NCBI GenBank assembly: GCA_023634235.1
Contig: JAMKCF010000019.1
Span: forward strand, 11,239,684-11,303,683
Direction: 5' to 3'
Length of the DNA: 64,000 nucleotides
From: Pisaster brevispinus
Lineage: Eukaryota; Echinodermata; Asteroidea; Forcipulatida; Asteriidae
Shown here: piece by piece, positions 53,220 to 64,000 of the stretch
How the letters are laid out: every line of letters starts with the position of its first letter
Numbering within the stretch: position 1 is the first letter of the stretch
Position numbers and translations under genes: made by a program
Notes under the pieces: generated by a model
The model's database searches: none
Told to the model about the DNA's origin: nothing
The model's input: the letters and a program-made list of their open reading frames with translations, nothing else

Positions 53220-56200
53220 CCATTTATAGCAAAAAGAGGAGCAAAGGATTAAGGGACGGTATCCAGGAAAAAGCGGGGAAATATAGCCAATCAGAGTTAT
53301 AAACTTACAAGCAACGGGGTTGCTAAGAACCAATCAGAGTATAGTAGTGAGGACAAAGGATGGTCAGTGTGAAAGGCTGGATCCCTGGACCATTAAGGTG
53401 GAACTGCATTCCAGGCATAACAATGCAGGAAGCATGAAAGGGTAGGATTAGAGGGCAAGCCGCATCAGGATAATGCAACTAACAATAGGAGGCAACATAA
53501 AGTAATTATAGAATAACAGAATCAGTGCAAGAAATTTAAAATAGGCCAGAGGAACCTGCAGAGAGAGCGAGTTATTAAATAAATATATACATATAATATA
53601 AAATAACGTTTGACAAAATTATTTTTTTCAGCTTGAAACATTACAATATTACCAGTTATTTGCGTGGCATTGAAAATAATGCAAATGAAAAAATTGAGAG
53701 GTTCTGTCTCGTCGACTGATCTCTAACAATTGATGAGGAAGAATTTTCGTGTTGCATTGTTCATTATCTTGTACCTATTTGTCAAACTGCGTGCTGGTTC
53801 TTGACAAATGTTTGTTAATTTTTTAGATCTTCAAAATTACGCTTAAGATTATAGACGATTGCATGGTAAAAAAAAATATTTCTCGGGCGATTTTGGGGAC
53901 GATTTCGTTATTTTACATGGCCTTAAAAAAATACCGAATAATAAAAATTATCACTCGGTCCCAAAATTTCATGCGGGCATCGATGAGAAACAAGCATTCA
54001 ACTTCCACTGGCCCACATCATGAACTACACCAGAATGTTCATTGAATGGTGTGAATATAAAATATTTCATTGTTATTAATTTCACTTAATCAATACATTA
54101 ATTAAACCTTTTTCGTATTCTCTTGTAAAGTGTGTGGGTGGAACAACATCAAAATGGTGATACAAATATTAATGTATAATACAATTACGTAAAATCAGCC
54201 AACAAATTGACACTAATGTAGATGTGTGGTTAAAGATAGGATTAAAAAGAAATTTGAGGAAAAATTACACGGTGGTTTTAAATTATTTCATATGAACGCA
54301 AGAAATTAAATCTGATCTTACTTTTCTGACTGATAGGGGAACAGAATGAGAATTCAACGTGTATTAATTAACAACACATGTTACAGTTACATATTAAGGG
54401 GTCTTTGTTAAAATTTTATTTTGTTATGTTGTTAGGGTTTTTGTTTTTGCTTTTTTCGAAAATGTAACCACATTTTTTTACGACATTTCTGCTGGTAAAA
54501 TGTAGTATTTAAAAAAAAATCGATGAATGTTCCCTTCCAGAACCAGTGCTGTAACATCCAATTAACATAATTCATGACAAGTTGCAAACAAGAAGTTAAT
54601 AACCCAAAATGTACGGGTATGACAACCGTAGCGTGAACATGATAACTATTGCGGGCAAGGGAAGAAACTCTGAGTTCTATCACGAATATAAGTTGCCTTG
54701 TTGTTCATTATTTTAGTAGACTTACTTCCTCTAGAAGCCGAAACATGAAATGATTGATCGAATTATATTTTGTTCAATATAAATACAAAGAAAGATATGG
54801 ATTATAAAGCGAACATTTCAAAAATAAGTCTCGTGGCGATATCTTTATTATTATAATCTCCATCCCATATAGGGATTATTATACAATTGCGACTAGTTAT
54901 GTAAGAATGTTGAAAAACAACAGTGCTTTGTTCTCATCCAGAAAGGTTCCTGCCTCATTCTACCTTCATCTTCCTCCCCCTCCCTCCTCCTCTAGACAAC
55001 AAGGCCGCCGCGCCAGGAGACAGCTTGCTTTGACGTCAGCTGCACAACAATGGTCTCTATGGTTACGGCGTGATCAAAGCTTTGCGCCTCTACAAGATCA
55101 ACTTTTACCAGGTTGCCTCCGAGTCTAATATGAAATGACAGCCCTGCTGAATATTTCAAGTGCACATTTTTTCCCTCCAATTTTCCGTTTCCCCCTTGCG
55201 TCGAATCCTTAAGCGCTCCCTGCCAAATCATGATAGCAACATGGTATGTGTGATGTGACGTTTTGGCAGGGCATTGCCTTAGAACCCATGGGCTCTAGGC
55301 ATTGAAATCATGTTGCTCCTACAACCCAAGGGGTGGAGGCATATTACGTGCCTCGTGAGAGCATTCTCTAAGTAAACAGCTCCGGGCTGAAATCGTCTGG
55401 GCTCAACCCAACAACGACACCGTAGTCAGTGGTCGAATCCCAGGTGCCACTATGCCGTCAAATTCCAACAAAAAGACATTCTGTGCAGTCCATATGTTTA
55501 ATCTATGAAGACTAATTTGATGTCCTCATTACCAGTCCTGGGTGGATTAGTCGAAGGTCATTACGAGTTTGCAATTTTCTTTTTAGAAAGGCTCAAATAG
55601 TGAAAGCTATTACTGATTAGTGGCACCGCCCATTGCTCAGTATCTAGCGAGAGACTTTATGACCTCCATCCTGTTAATAAATGACCAAAATGACACAATT
55701 GTTTGCAATCCCAAAGCGTCTCCTGACGCACGTCTATTTAGCGATCGTCTGTGCACACGTACAAGCATGACGCTGTGACTATTAACATGTAAATACTAAT
55801 AATTGGACCATGGGGGAGATAGGATACTAGTCTTATCTCAAGACATTTGAATAATCTGAGTAAAAAATAAAATCACTTTTTCCTGTCTTTCTTCGCGGCA
55901 GGTAGGATGCATACTTATTTGGATGGCGGTCCATCACTAAATTAAGACCCCCAGTTTCCGGACACTACTGCAGGGCGTTTAGGTCAGTCGTGGCACTCAA
56001 TATTAGATGGATGGAACGAGGCAGATCGTGTATAACCCCCAGCCATGCATTACTGTGGTCACTTTATTGCACCCTAAAAGTGAAAATAATGGGCTTTGAA
56101 TGGGGATGTTTAGCTAATGGCTTGAACAATGATATCCTTTTACCTACAGTGATGTTCATAAAACCAAATTGGCTACGTACTGCAGAAAACAGGTAGCCGT

Positions 56201-58125
56201 TGACCCATCATGACAGCATAACACGTCACCTCCATCAAATCGGAGACACCTTCGTATAGTCATCTATCTTAGTGTCACTCTAATCAACCAAACAGTCTGG
56301 TTCCATAATGAGTTAAGACTATCACCACTCTATATCGTACTTGCGTGCAGGAAACATGACTCTGGCGTTTTGAGGAAGTTTCACTTATTAGACCTGTTTT
56401 TAATTATCAACGATGGAAGCTGATGCAAAGTGACAATAGAAACCATGGGTAGCTGAGTGTAACTACAGGCGAACTTGGTCATCAAATTCTTCTTCGAATT
56501 TGAATGAATTCAAAATCAAACCATTAGTCCCTACGTGTGAATGAAAAGGTGTGGAAAGATTTGAGAATACCTTTTATAAAGGTAACACTGCAGTTTAATG
56601 GAAAGGCTGACCTTGATTTACGTTTAGCGATGACTCTTTGAAGACAAAACATTTTACAAAGGTGAAATACAGCAGTCTGAAGAGTTTATTACCGGGGAAA
56701 ATTACTTGAAAAACATTAAATATAACTGTAGTCGGCTTACAAGGCGCCGTCTTCTGAATGGGGCACAATTACCGGTTGGCCATCCTGCTTGTTAGCGTTC
56801 CCGAGACAGTCTTTTGACAAGTCGTAAGTTAATTCAAAGCAGTGTCAAAGCGAATGGTTACCCCTTGCCGTGTAATCTATCTGTAGATCAGGTTGAGCCG
56901 TTGTGATGACGGAGTACTTTAGCTGCTTGTCCTCGAGGCTACGTCGTGTCATCATCTGTATGTATAGCTCCCCAGATAGACCCCAAGTATTATTCTAACC
57001 GCAGTTTCACGGACAAAGAGTAGAAAAACAACCGATTCTTCGTATAAATAATGGAAATAATGGAACTACTTCCTCAGGAAGGACAGAATATTGAATGAAG
57101 CATTTCCGTTTTTCCTTTCGACAACTTAATAACAAATTTACATGGAAAAAAACCTCACAGATGACAGAAATGTGTTAAATTCAACACAACATCTCATTTG
57201 AATTTTAATGTGCAGCCTTAATTTTCAAATGGCATTTATTTAACTTCAAAGGAGACATGGCAATCATTCTTGTAAAGCACCCTTGGGTTGTCTTCGCTTG
57301 CTCTTTCTAGCTATGGATTAACTATGCGTTAATTAGTTAAGTTCAATTAAGACTGATGCATTAGCATACTAATACATGCATGACGTAATCAGATGATTTC
57401 GAGTTGGTAGTCCATCAGTTTAACTTTACATTTTGACGCTTAGTCAGCTCACCCTATAAGAGGAAAATATACTAAACTAAATATAGGTCTAAAGAAAAAT
57501 TCAAGTGGGAAATTGAATTAGTTCATAGAGAAACGGATCGTCAATGGGGGTAATAATCTCTACAGTTATCATAAAATATATTTTATGATTGTTAATGCTG
57601 AATGAATGTTAGATCAAGTCCCTTTTAACCTCTACATTATTGAACTAAATTACAGCAAGAAGTATGGTATTAAAACCACCCAAGCATTACACTGTTGATG
57701 ATGCAATGATCTAACTCTCGAGCGCTAACATTTTCATCAAATGAGAAAAATGTTGATTATCAATAAAAGATCAACACAATTTTTCAAAATTATCGAGGAA
57801 TTATAACGAAACCATTGTCAAATAATTGCCTCTACGAATTCCGAAGGATGCGACCCCCATAATCAGATATGACCTAGGGTTAAACAAACGATTCATATTT
57901 TGCTAAAAGTTACGAACTTTTGTTAAAGAATAATAAAGTGTCAACGACATCGCCTTGCATGTAAAGTTGTGAGTACGAAGAGCCAATAGGGTGCACGCTT
58001 TAAATATGCAGACGAGATATCCTGCAACTCAATGGATCCAAACCTATAGTACATGACACAACCATAGAGAAAGGACAACCACAAACATAAAGACAAATTA
58101 TTGAACAAATAATACAATTTGTGGG
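53220..58125. other. Unique-looking DNA, no exon recognised
   Basis: About 4.9 kb, mostly A/T-rich. The sub-region 54960-55230 is more G/C-rich and holds a TGACGTCA at 55031-55038, AACAATGG and GATCAAAG within 50 bp. This may be regulatory but is only a motif observation. A B-box-like GGTCGAATCCC lies near 55431. Confidence 0.4.
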
Positions 58126-58135
58126 TTTTCATGGT

Positions 58136-58388
58136 GAAGCGATTTTCATGGCTCTGCTTACCGTAAGCAAAGAATCGGCGTTTACGGAAACTTGGAATTA
58201 TTTGCTAACGTCAAGCGTATTTCACAGGTTAGCAAAACAATTTTGCTTGTGCGCGTGCGTACTCCACGTTACTAGGCATTCTTCGCTTACACAGCTAGCG
58301 CAGAAATTCAGCGCTTGCACAGTAAGTGGGGAATGGTGATCGTAAGCGCAGAATTCGGCAGTAAGCAGAGCCATGAAATTGGGCCCTG
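58136..58388. repeat. Family C element
   Basis: TTTCATGGCTCTGCTTACCG start, GCTTGTGCGCGTGCGTACTC and GGAATGGTGATCGTAAGCGC inside, GCCATGAAATTGGGCCC end. It matches 49399-49640 in inverse orientation. Confidence 0.7.
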
Positions 58389-58389
58389 G

Positions 58390-59520
58390 TGTGGTAAACA
58401 TGGCGCCTTATGTCCACCTTTAGTCCCTCTCGCGAAATGAAGTCATCATGGCGTCCAAATGGCGGTCATAATATTTGGTATTCATGGCGTTTGATAACAA
58501 TTTGCGAGTTGAATGAAGATTAATTTGCATTTAGTTTCATTAACAAAATTAGTCACACAAGAGTAATTATAGTGGAGGGCCTCAGGTTCATTTGTGGTTT
58601 AAGTTACAGCAACAAAATAATGATAAGATACGTAATTACTATAAAATGATTACAATATGTCAATGTTGGCTCCAGCATATGCCGCTTGGTAGCGCAAAGA
58701 TGGAAAATGGTGACATGATTGACACCTCCTCTATCTGTACTTTCTTCGGTGTCATTTCAATCTTGCTTCTTAACCTGACCTGCTTCGTCCCAACCCTTCC
58801 GTTCTACTCCATTTTAAATATTGATGACATTGGCAATTACACGACCATGCATCAAGATGGATAACCCTGTGTCTCGTTTATCTGATACTAATCAAAAGAG
58901 TTCATATGTTAGGAGGGAACCTGCCACGGCACCCCTACCGTGGCCTTAGATTAGAAACTGTCGCGTTGAATTCTTTTAACACCTACGTTAATTACACGAG
59001 CCATTTTGAAGCAGAGAGTTTTGAAGTAGAAATAATCAAGCACACACCTTAACTTCACGTCCTCGTGCAATTTCTAAATTTACTGTCATGGCCAAAGTTA
59101 CAGATTAACATAAATAAGTATGTCAATAGAAATGCATTAAAACTGAACCACTCACCCTTACCAATCGTGTGAAAATAATTTAATATTTTCTAAGAATTGA
59201 TATGCGTCGAAAGGGTAAGTTTGTCATCTGTTTCTTATCCAAAAATGTATCTCAAAGAAATACAATCATATGAATGAAAACCCACTGGTGCGGCAGCCTT
59301 GTTGTTTATTCTTCAAATTTTTACTAAAAGTTAGAAATGGCAATGAAACATTGACGTATAAGGACAGTAACGTGGTCATTGACAACCAATAAGCAACGGA
59401 CTGGTACGCGGTTTAAAATCCGTTGCTGAAGCGACTATTAATGGTTTCAAACTCAATTCTTTATTACATTTTAAAACACAACAGAGCATTATCTGAATCG
59501 TTAAACAATTATCAAAGTTA
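58390..59520. other. Nothing recognised
   Basis: A 90-codon open frame at 58592-58864 shows no family I know, and its composition is like the surroundings. Confidence 0.4.
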
Positions 59521-59524
59521 TTTA

Positions 59525-59820
59525 TACATTGGAGTATCGTGGCTGAGTGGTCCGTAGCGCACCAGACTCAAGTTCTGGCATTGTCAGAGTGTGGGTTCGA
59601 ATCCTTGTCATGACAATAGTTTCTCCATGAGCGAGATACAAAATTGCTTCGTCTTTCGGATGAGAAGTGAAGCCGTAGGTCCCGTGTGTTGTGTAATGCA
59701 CCCCAAAGAACCCCGTTACACTTACTGTTATAAGAGAAGGGGTTTGCCTCAGTGTTTCTGGCAAAGTTGACTGCAGATTGCAGTCACAAGGTGCTAAATA
59801 AATGGGTTTCTTAATTCAAA
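59525..59820 (+). repeat. tRNA-derived SINE, best copy
   Basis: The head GTGGCTGAGTGGTCCGTAGC (A box, Leu/Ser-tRNA-like) and GTGGGTTCGAATCC (B box) are well kept. The body has TTCGTCTTTCGGATGAGAAG and TGTTTCTGGCAAAGTTGACT. The tail is GCTAAATAAATGGGTTTC. Confidence 0.7.
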
Positions 59821-60149
59821 ATAGCACTGTATACCGGCTGTAAAAATAACAAGAGCTTTGAGACGCCTGTAGATGGTGCAGTTATAAACAATTCATGACA
59901 TCGCCCCCCATTCAAACCTAGTTACATCTGCGTTTTCCATCAAATAATCTACCGATGTCGTTTCAGGTCGCAAACGCACTTTGTTTTACAGTAATCGAAC
60001 TCTCAATGATTCATCACCGTGTCTAAGGAAACAATTAGCCAACCACAGACGTCTCTTAAAACATGTCAGTCCTGGAAGCATTTGAAGCGAGTTTGATTGT
60101 TTTTTAGTTCACTTAATGTTTTCAATAATTTGGGGTTGAACAAAGAAAC

Positions 60150-60305
60150 ATTTACTAGAGCGGGACTTGAAAATGCGACCTCTGGATTAACATGCCGGAG
60201 GTCGCAGGTTCAAGTCCTGCTCTAATAAATTAGTCTTTGTTCAACCCACAGTTATTCAAAGTTTACCCACAGTTTCCCTTGTGTTTTATTACTTGATTAA
60301 TGTCT
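60150..60305 (+). repeat. SINE related to 37840-38140
   Basis: CCGGAGGTCGCAGGTTCAAG (B box GGTTCAAGTCC), CTTTGTTCAACCCAC, GTTTACCCACAGTTTCCC and TTTTATTACTTGATTAA are shared with the 37996 copy. The left part of the tRNA head is rearranged. Confidence 0.55.
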
Positions 60306-60309
60306 TTAC

Positions 60310-61500
60310 TGTAAGAGCCAGATGCGGAGAGGATTTTTGCAGAGGGTGAATGTGCTGGTAGTCTCTCCTTTCTCTTGTCATTTTCATTTTCATTTCAAAT
60401 GGAACCTTGCAATCTACTTTAAAGTATTTAAACTGATAAGTCTGGCATACTACTGATACTTTGCTTGACGTGTTTGTAACGAGTTTTTGTTTGATGTTCT
60501 TGATGTAAAGCTTTCTGAACCCGTGCTACTATATATAAATGCTTACATTAGTAGTAGTAGTGTTGGAAATTATTAAATAATGTAACTTTTTGATGATTAT
60601 TGGTTGCTGTTTTTGATAACAACTTTCAGGCCATAATAATCTCACAGACCAGTGTATTAGTGGCTCTCGTGTACACGCACACAGTACAACCGTGTGTATA
60701 CAACGTATGGGGAGAAAAGAATGAGTTCAAGATAGAGGAATTGTTCTAACAAAAATCTAACTAAGTTGTACCCATATCTTTATAGAATTAAGCATTAATA
60801 AACGAGTAAGTCATTTACATTTCTAAAAGATACCTTTTGCATCCATTTGTTTCGGACTTTCAACAAGTAAAAGGTAAACAAAAATAGCAACAGTGACTAA
60901 AATTATGCTCTTACAATTTAGTGCGTCTATTCTACAGCAATGCACAAACCAATCGCCGTTGAACCTATAGTGATCGCTAAACGACATTCATACCAAGCTA
61001 TGACAACTCACTGTCGTAGCATTTTGAGGGTTGCACAAAAAAGTCAATATCTTAACAAGAATTGTAAGGGTTTGCCTGGATACTCGACTTCAAGGTTGGG
61101 TTTTTCTGCTGGTAGCGTGCAGCGAAGACGAAGGAGCTCAGACGATCGATATCAGCAGTTCATTAGAAATCGTACCATGGATAATTATGATGAATATTAC
61201 TTGCATGGCAGAACAATGAGGTGTGCTTGTCTGTCAATCGATAACAACGGGTTATTAAAAGCAGCATATGTGTATCCCATGCTGCTATGGTTACCAGCCT
61301 CGATATGACATATTCGCTTCAGTTTTCGTCGTGCCACTCAAACCGGAAGCTTACCATCACGCTCATCTGTTTCACTACATCTGTTGCTTCATTTTTGTCA
61401 GTTTCGTTTTCCATATTTCAAGGCTATTTTATCATCATTAAACAAAAACATAGTTGCTAACTTCTAGACTGCTCATCAATCAGTAATCACACTAAACAAC
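60310..61500. other. Nothing firmly recognised
   Basis: A 122-codon open frame at 60940-61308 follows a TTCTACAG sequence, and an overlapping frame has a hydrophobic VFLLVACSEDEG stretch. I recognise no domain in either, so neither is called as a gene. Confidence 0.35.
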
Positions 61501-61503
61501 TAA

Positions 61504-61745
61504 TGTACACTCTAACAACTCCCGGGTCAAAATCGACCCAGATTCCGAGGCTGGGCCAATATCTGGGTCATGTACGACCCTGCCCTGTGTCAAAGTGACC
61601 CAAAATTGTGTCTAACTGACGCAGATCCGAAACAAATTGAATCTTGTAACCGGTTTCTGGGCCAGCCTGACCCAGAAATGGCTCAAGCCTTCCGGGGGTC
61701 AGAATCCGGGTCAGAATCCGGGTCAATTCTGACCCGGTTCTTTTT
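61504..61745. repeat. Family D element
   Basis: GTACACTCTAACAACTCCCG start, GGGTCAAAATCGACCCAG, GTTTCTGGGCCAGCCTGACC, a doubled TCAGAATCCGGG and TTCTGACCCGG end. Confidence 0.65.
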
Positions 61746-61889
61746 TTTTTATATAATGTGAGCATTGCAAGGAAAAACCGAGTTATGTTTTGTCGGGGGT
61801 TTTCTTCACGTCCGATCGTATGAACGTGCTTTCTTTGATTGCTGCAATCCAAGAAGAAATGGTGTTTTCTCGTCGTTGAATGTAATTCA

Positions 61890-62050
61890 AACGGAACTAT
61901 TTCTCTGGAGGATTGGTACTGGTTTGAATTTGATAATCAGTGAGCTTTGAGATGGAAATATTTCTCTGGAGGATTGGTACTTGTAGGAATTTGATAATGC
62001 TTTCAGCTGGAACATATTTCTTCGGGGATTGAAACTGATATTAATGTTTT
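61890..62050 (+). repeat. Three diverged tandem units, about 60 bp each
   Basis: TATTTCTCTGGAGGATTGGT occurs twice about 63 bp apart, followed by a third, more diverged ATTTCTTCGGGGATTGAAAC. Each is followed by a TTTGATAAT-like stretch or its remnant. Confidence 0.6.
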
Positions 62051-62599
62051 TCGATAAATACCGATTGTCTTTATGTTTGCCTCAGATGTGACGTAATAGG
62101 GGCGCGGGCCGATGCTATCCAATCAATGGTGACCATACCGCTCCCCTTATTGTGTTTGGAATGTAATTTTCCAGTCTGCATGTCCTTGGTTAATGATATT
62201 TCTTTCTTCATCATTATTGCTGTAACTACAGTCATACAAAAAAAAACACCATTAAAATATCGACATCTCCGGTAAAGCGTACTTCAAAAGGGTGGTCCAC
62301 CCTTATCGTTGCACATTTTGAGCACGTATAAACAACCACCAAGCATTCTCCTGAAGATCAAGGGTATATCAACAATCATATTAACCGAGGTTATAAAAAT
62401 GATATTATGAAATCATAAATCATGTAGTCTGCAAAAGATGCATTGCAAATTGGACGTGTGTTGACAATTTTAATAAGTCGTGAATTGTTAAGCATAAGTC
62501 TCACATGACAGCCTTCAAGAGATCTGACGTTGCTCAAGTTGAACTTGGGCTTCAATTCCCAAACAAACAAAATCCTCGCCTTGAGATGTACATAGATCA

Positions 62600-62830
62600 T
62601 GGCACAAATCAATGGGGGACATTTGGGACGCTAGGTGGCAGCAGACTTACCAGGTAAATCCATTGTTCTCGGTAATGTGCGCATGCACAGAACTACGTAA
62701 GCAAAGGAAATGTACCTGGTCTCCCATTGACATGAATTTATCCCTATACCCATTTGGGAACGGGCTCTACCGACCCAATTCATCCGACGTCATCCTACAA
62801 TAAATCTTGGCCGCGCCATTTTGGCTGCGC
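62600..62830. repeat. Second copy of the CTCF-like-core repeat
   Basis: GACGCTAGGTGGCAGCAGAC, TTACCAGGTAAATCCATTG and GAAATGTACCTGGTCTCCC match the 1150-1420 element. Confidence 0.5.
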
Positions 62831-62929
62831 CATTTTGGCTGTCAGATTCCCATGTGTTACTGTGCAGTGCTCATTTTTTCAGGTGAAGCTCAAGCGGTTT
62901 AGACACAAACCAGGACCAAATTGTTTTTA

Positions 62930-63104
62930 GAGCTGCTCAATTTTGCTCCAACAATGCTATGCTAAACAAATCTTATCAGGATAGTCATACCAGTCAAAGA
63001 TGTTGCATGTGACATAGTATTTAAGCTGGTAACCTTATTCTGGTAAGCATAATTCTGTTGTGCTTAGCTACTTTGTTTATTAAACAGCTCTATGAAAATG
63101 GGCC
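62930..63104. repeat. Family B element
   Basis: AGAGCTGCTCAATTTTGCTC start, GCTGGTAACCTTATTCTGGT and TTGTGCTTAGCTACTTTG inside, AACAGCTCTATGAAAATGGG end. Confidence 0.6.
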
Positions 63105-63109
63105 CATAT

Positions 63110-64000
63110 TCTTACACGCAACTAAATTTCCAAAATGGCGGACAATGCGAAGACGTTTCCAGCACGTGTGACGTCAGTGTATGATGTCTTTTTAATTTTC
63201 AAGTATAAATTGACAGTTGATTTAGTTCATTTAGAATAACTGTATGGTTGTAATTTATTTTACTGATTCAATAAATTGTAAAATTATAAGCGTAACATAA
63301 TAGACAGGTTAAAAAATAAAAAACTGAAATTCCTGTTATTTTTCACTTTGTATTTTAAACAAAGGTCTTTTTAAACAGCAAACAAACCCCGATGACTGCC
63401 ATTTAACACCCCCACGCCGTACCGTAAAATGGCTTGCATACTCGGAAGCGATTAAATAGTGATAACATGATGGCACAACACGCATGCTTTTAATGGATGA
63501 CATCGTGGTCTTTATCACGGCCGTTGAGATGTCAAACTCATGTAAAGGGCGATGATTTATTGCTTTGCATCGACGATGATCAAAAAGATTACCAGGTAAT
63601 TTCTTCAATTCGTCCTTGAATTGGAAGTTGTCTGTGGGTTCAGACTAACATATGGTAATTGGTTCGATGGTATCGTGTATGGAGACAATTATTCATTGTT
63701 GTTTGATAATTTAAACGTGATTGTAAAGGTTATGAATCATGTAAAGCGAGCGAGTTATCGCAGAGGTTCGTACAATCACAGTGTCTCTCTTGTGAGTTGG
63801 TTACAACCTACAAACTGCAATGATTTTTTAAAAATAGACATATTATTAAATGTTCTAATTCTTGAAGCTTGGCTCGTTTATTTTTGTAATGTCCTATCTT
63901 ATTTGGGCCATTTGATATGTACCCCATCTCCGTGCGTACGGACAGCAAGCCTGTATTAATGCGTCAAACGTATCTTTCTCTATTGGACCAACCTCGTTCC
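63110..64000. other. Nothing recognised
   Basis: A/T-rich DNA with one TGACGTCA near 63170. A 112-codon open frame at 63621-63959 matches nothing I know. Confidence 0.4.

Noticed and set aside
58592..58864. 90-codon open frame with a hydrophobic segment
   Set aside because: No known family, no splice or promoter context, and composition like the surrounding DNA.
59530..59610. tRNA-Leu/Ser-like gene
   Set aside because: The A and B boxes are good, but no matching acceptor stem was seen and the sequence runs into a SINE body.
60940..61308. 122-codon open frame after a TTCTACAG, with an overlapping frame holding a hydrophobic stretch
   Set aside because: No domain is recognisable, and two frames compete. 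I cannot support a gene call.
63621..63959. 112-codon open frame at the right edge
   Set aside because: It is A/T-rich with no recognisable motif. Such lengths occur by chance in 64 kb.
1..64000. CRISPR arrays, bacterial operons, phage or plasmid systems
   Set aside because: Introns, GT-AG splice sites, SINEs and animal proteins show this is metazoan nuclear DNA. The 20-bp array at 24376 has no spacers.

Overview
This is animal genomic DNA. It has multi-exon genes with GT-AG introns, many short dispersed repeats and SINEs, microsatellites, and low gene density. Two conserved genes are recognisable. Their sequence level and the repeat style fit a marine deuterostome invertebrate, and an echinoderm such as a sea star is my best guess. 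I could not test this by a search.

The left part (963-10222, + strand) holds nine exons of Hedgehog acyltransferase (HHAT), the ER membrane MBOAT enzyme that palmitoylates Hedgehog proteins. The 5' exon or exons, about 53 residues by alignment to my memory of human HHAT, lie before the window. The catalytic Asp and His (spaced 40 residues, as in human) and the haem-ligand Cys are all present. A poly(A) signal follows at 10680.

The middle (19191-37646, - strand) holds nine exons of an ether-a-go-go (EAG, KCNH1/KCNH5 type) voltage-gated K+ channel. They run from the PAS domain through S1-S6, the C-linker, the cyclic-nucleotide-binding-homology domain and the tetramerising coiled coil to the stop codon. 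Only the extreme N-terminal exon is not found. HHAT and the channel gene are convergent (tail to tail) with about 9 kb between the stop codons. As I recall it, human HHAT and KCNH1 on 1q32 have the same neighbours and orientation, so this looks like an ancient conserved gene pair.

The right part (37647-64000) has no exon that I can recognise. It is probably the long first intron and/or 5' flank of the channel gene, plus unknown sequence. It holds many copies of several short repeat families, described here by their ends. Family A has TGCCCGATATGGGGCA-like ends and carries a strong 3' splice-site motif. Family B begins GGGCCCAATTTCATAGAGC. Family C begins TTTCATGGCTCTGCTTACC. Family D is the GACCCGG-rich TIR element. 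There are also tRNA-headed SINEs, hammerhead-like Penelope-type remnants, fold-back elements and tandem arrays.

The most notable non-genic structures are a 68-bp perfect palindrome in a channel intron, a 450-bp fold-back element between the two genes, a 20-bp minisatellite beside the pore exon, and three AACCGGTT sites at exact 10-bp spacing. A dispersed repeat also carries a CTCF-like core.
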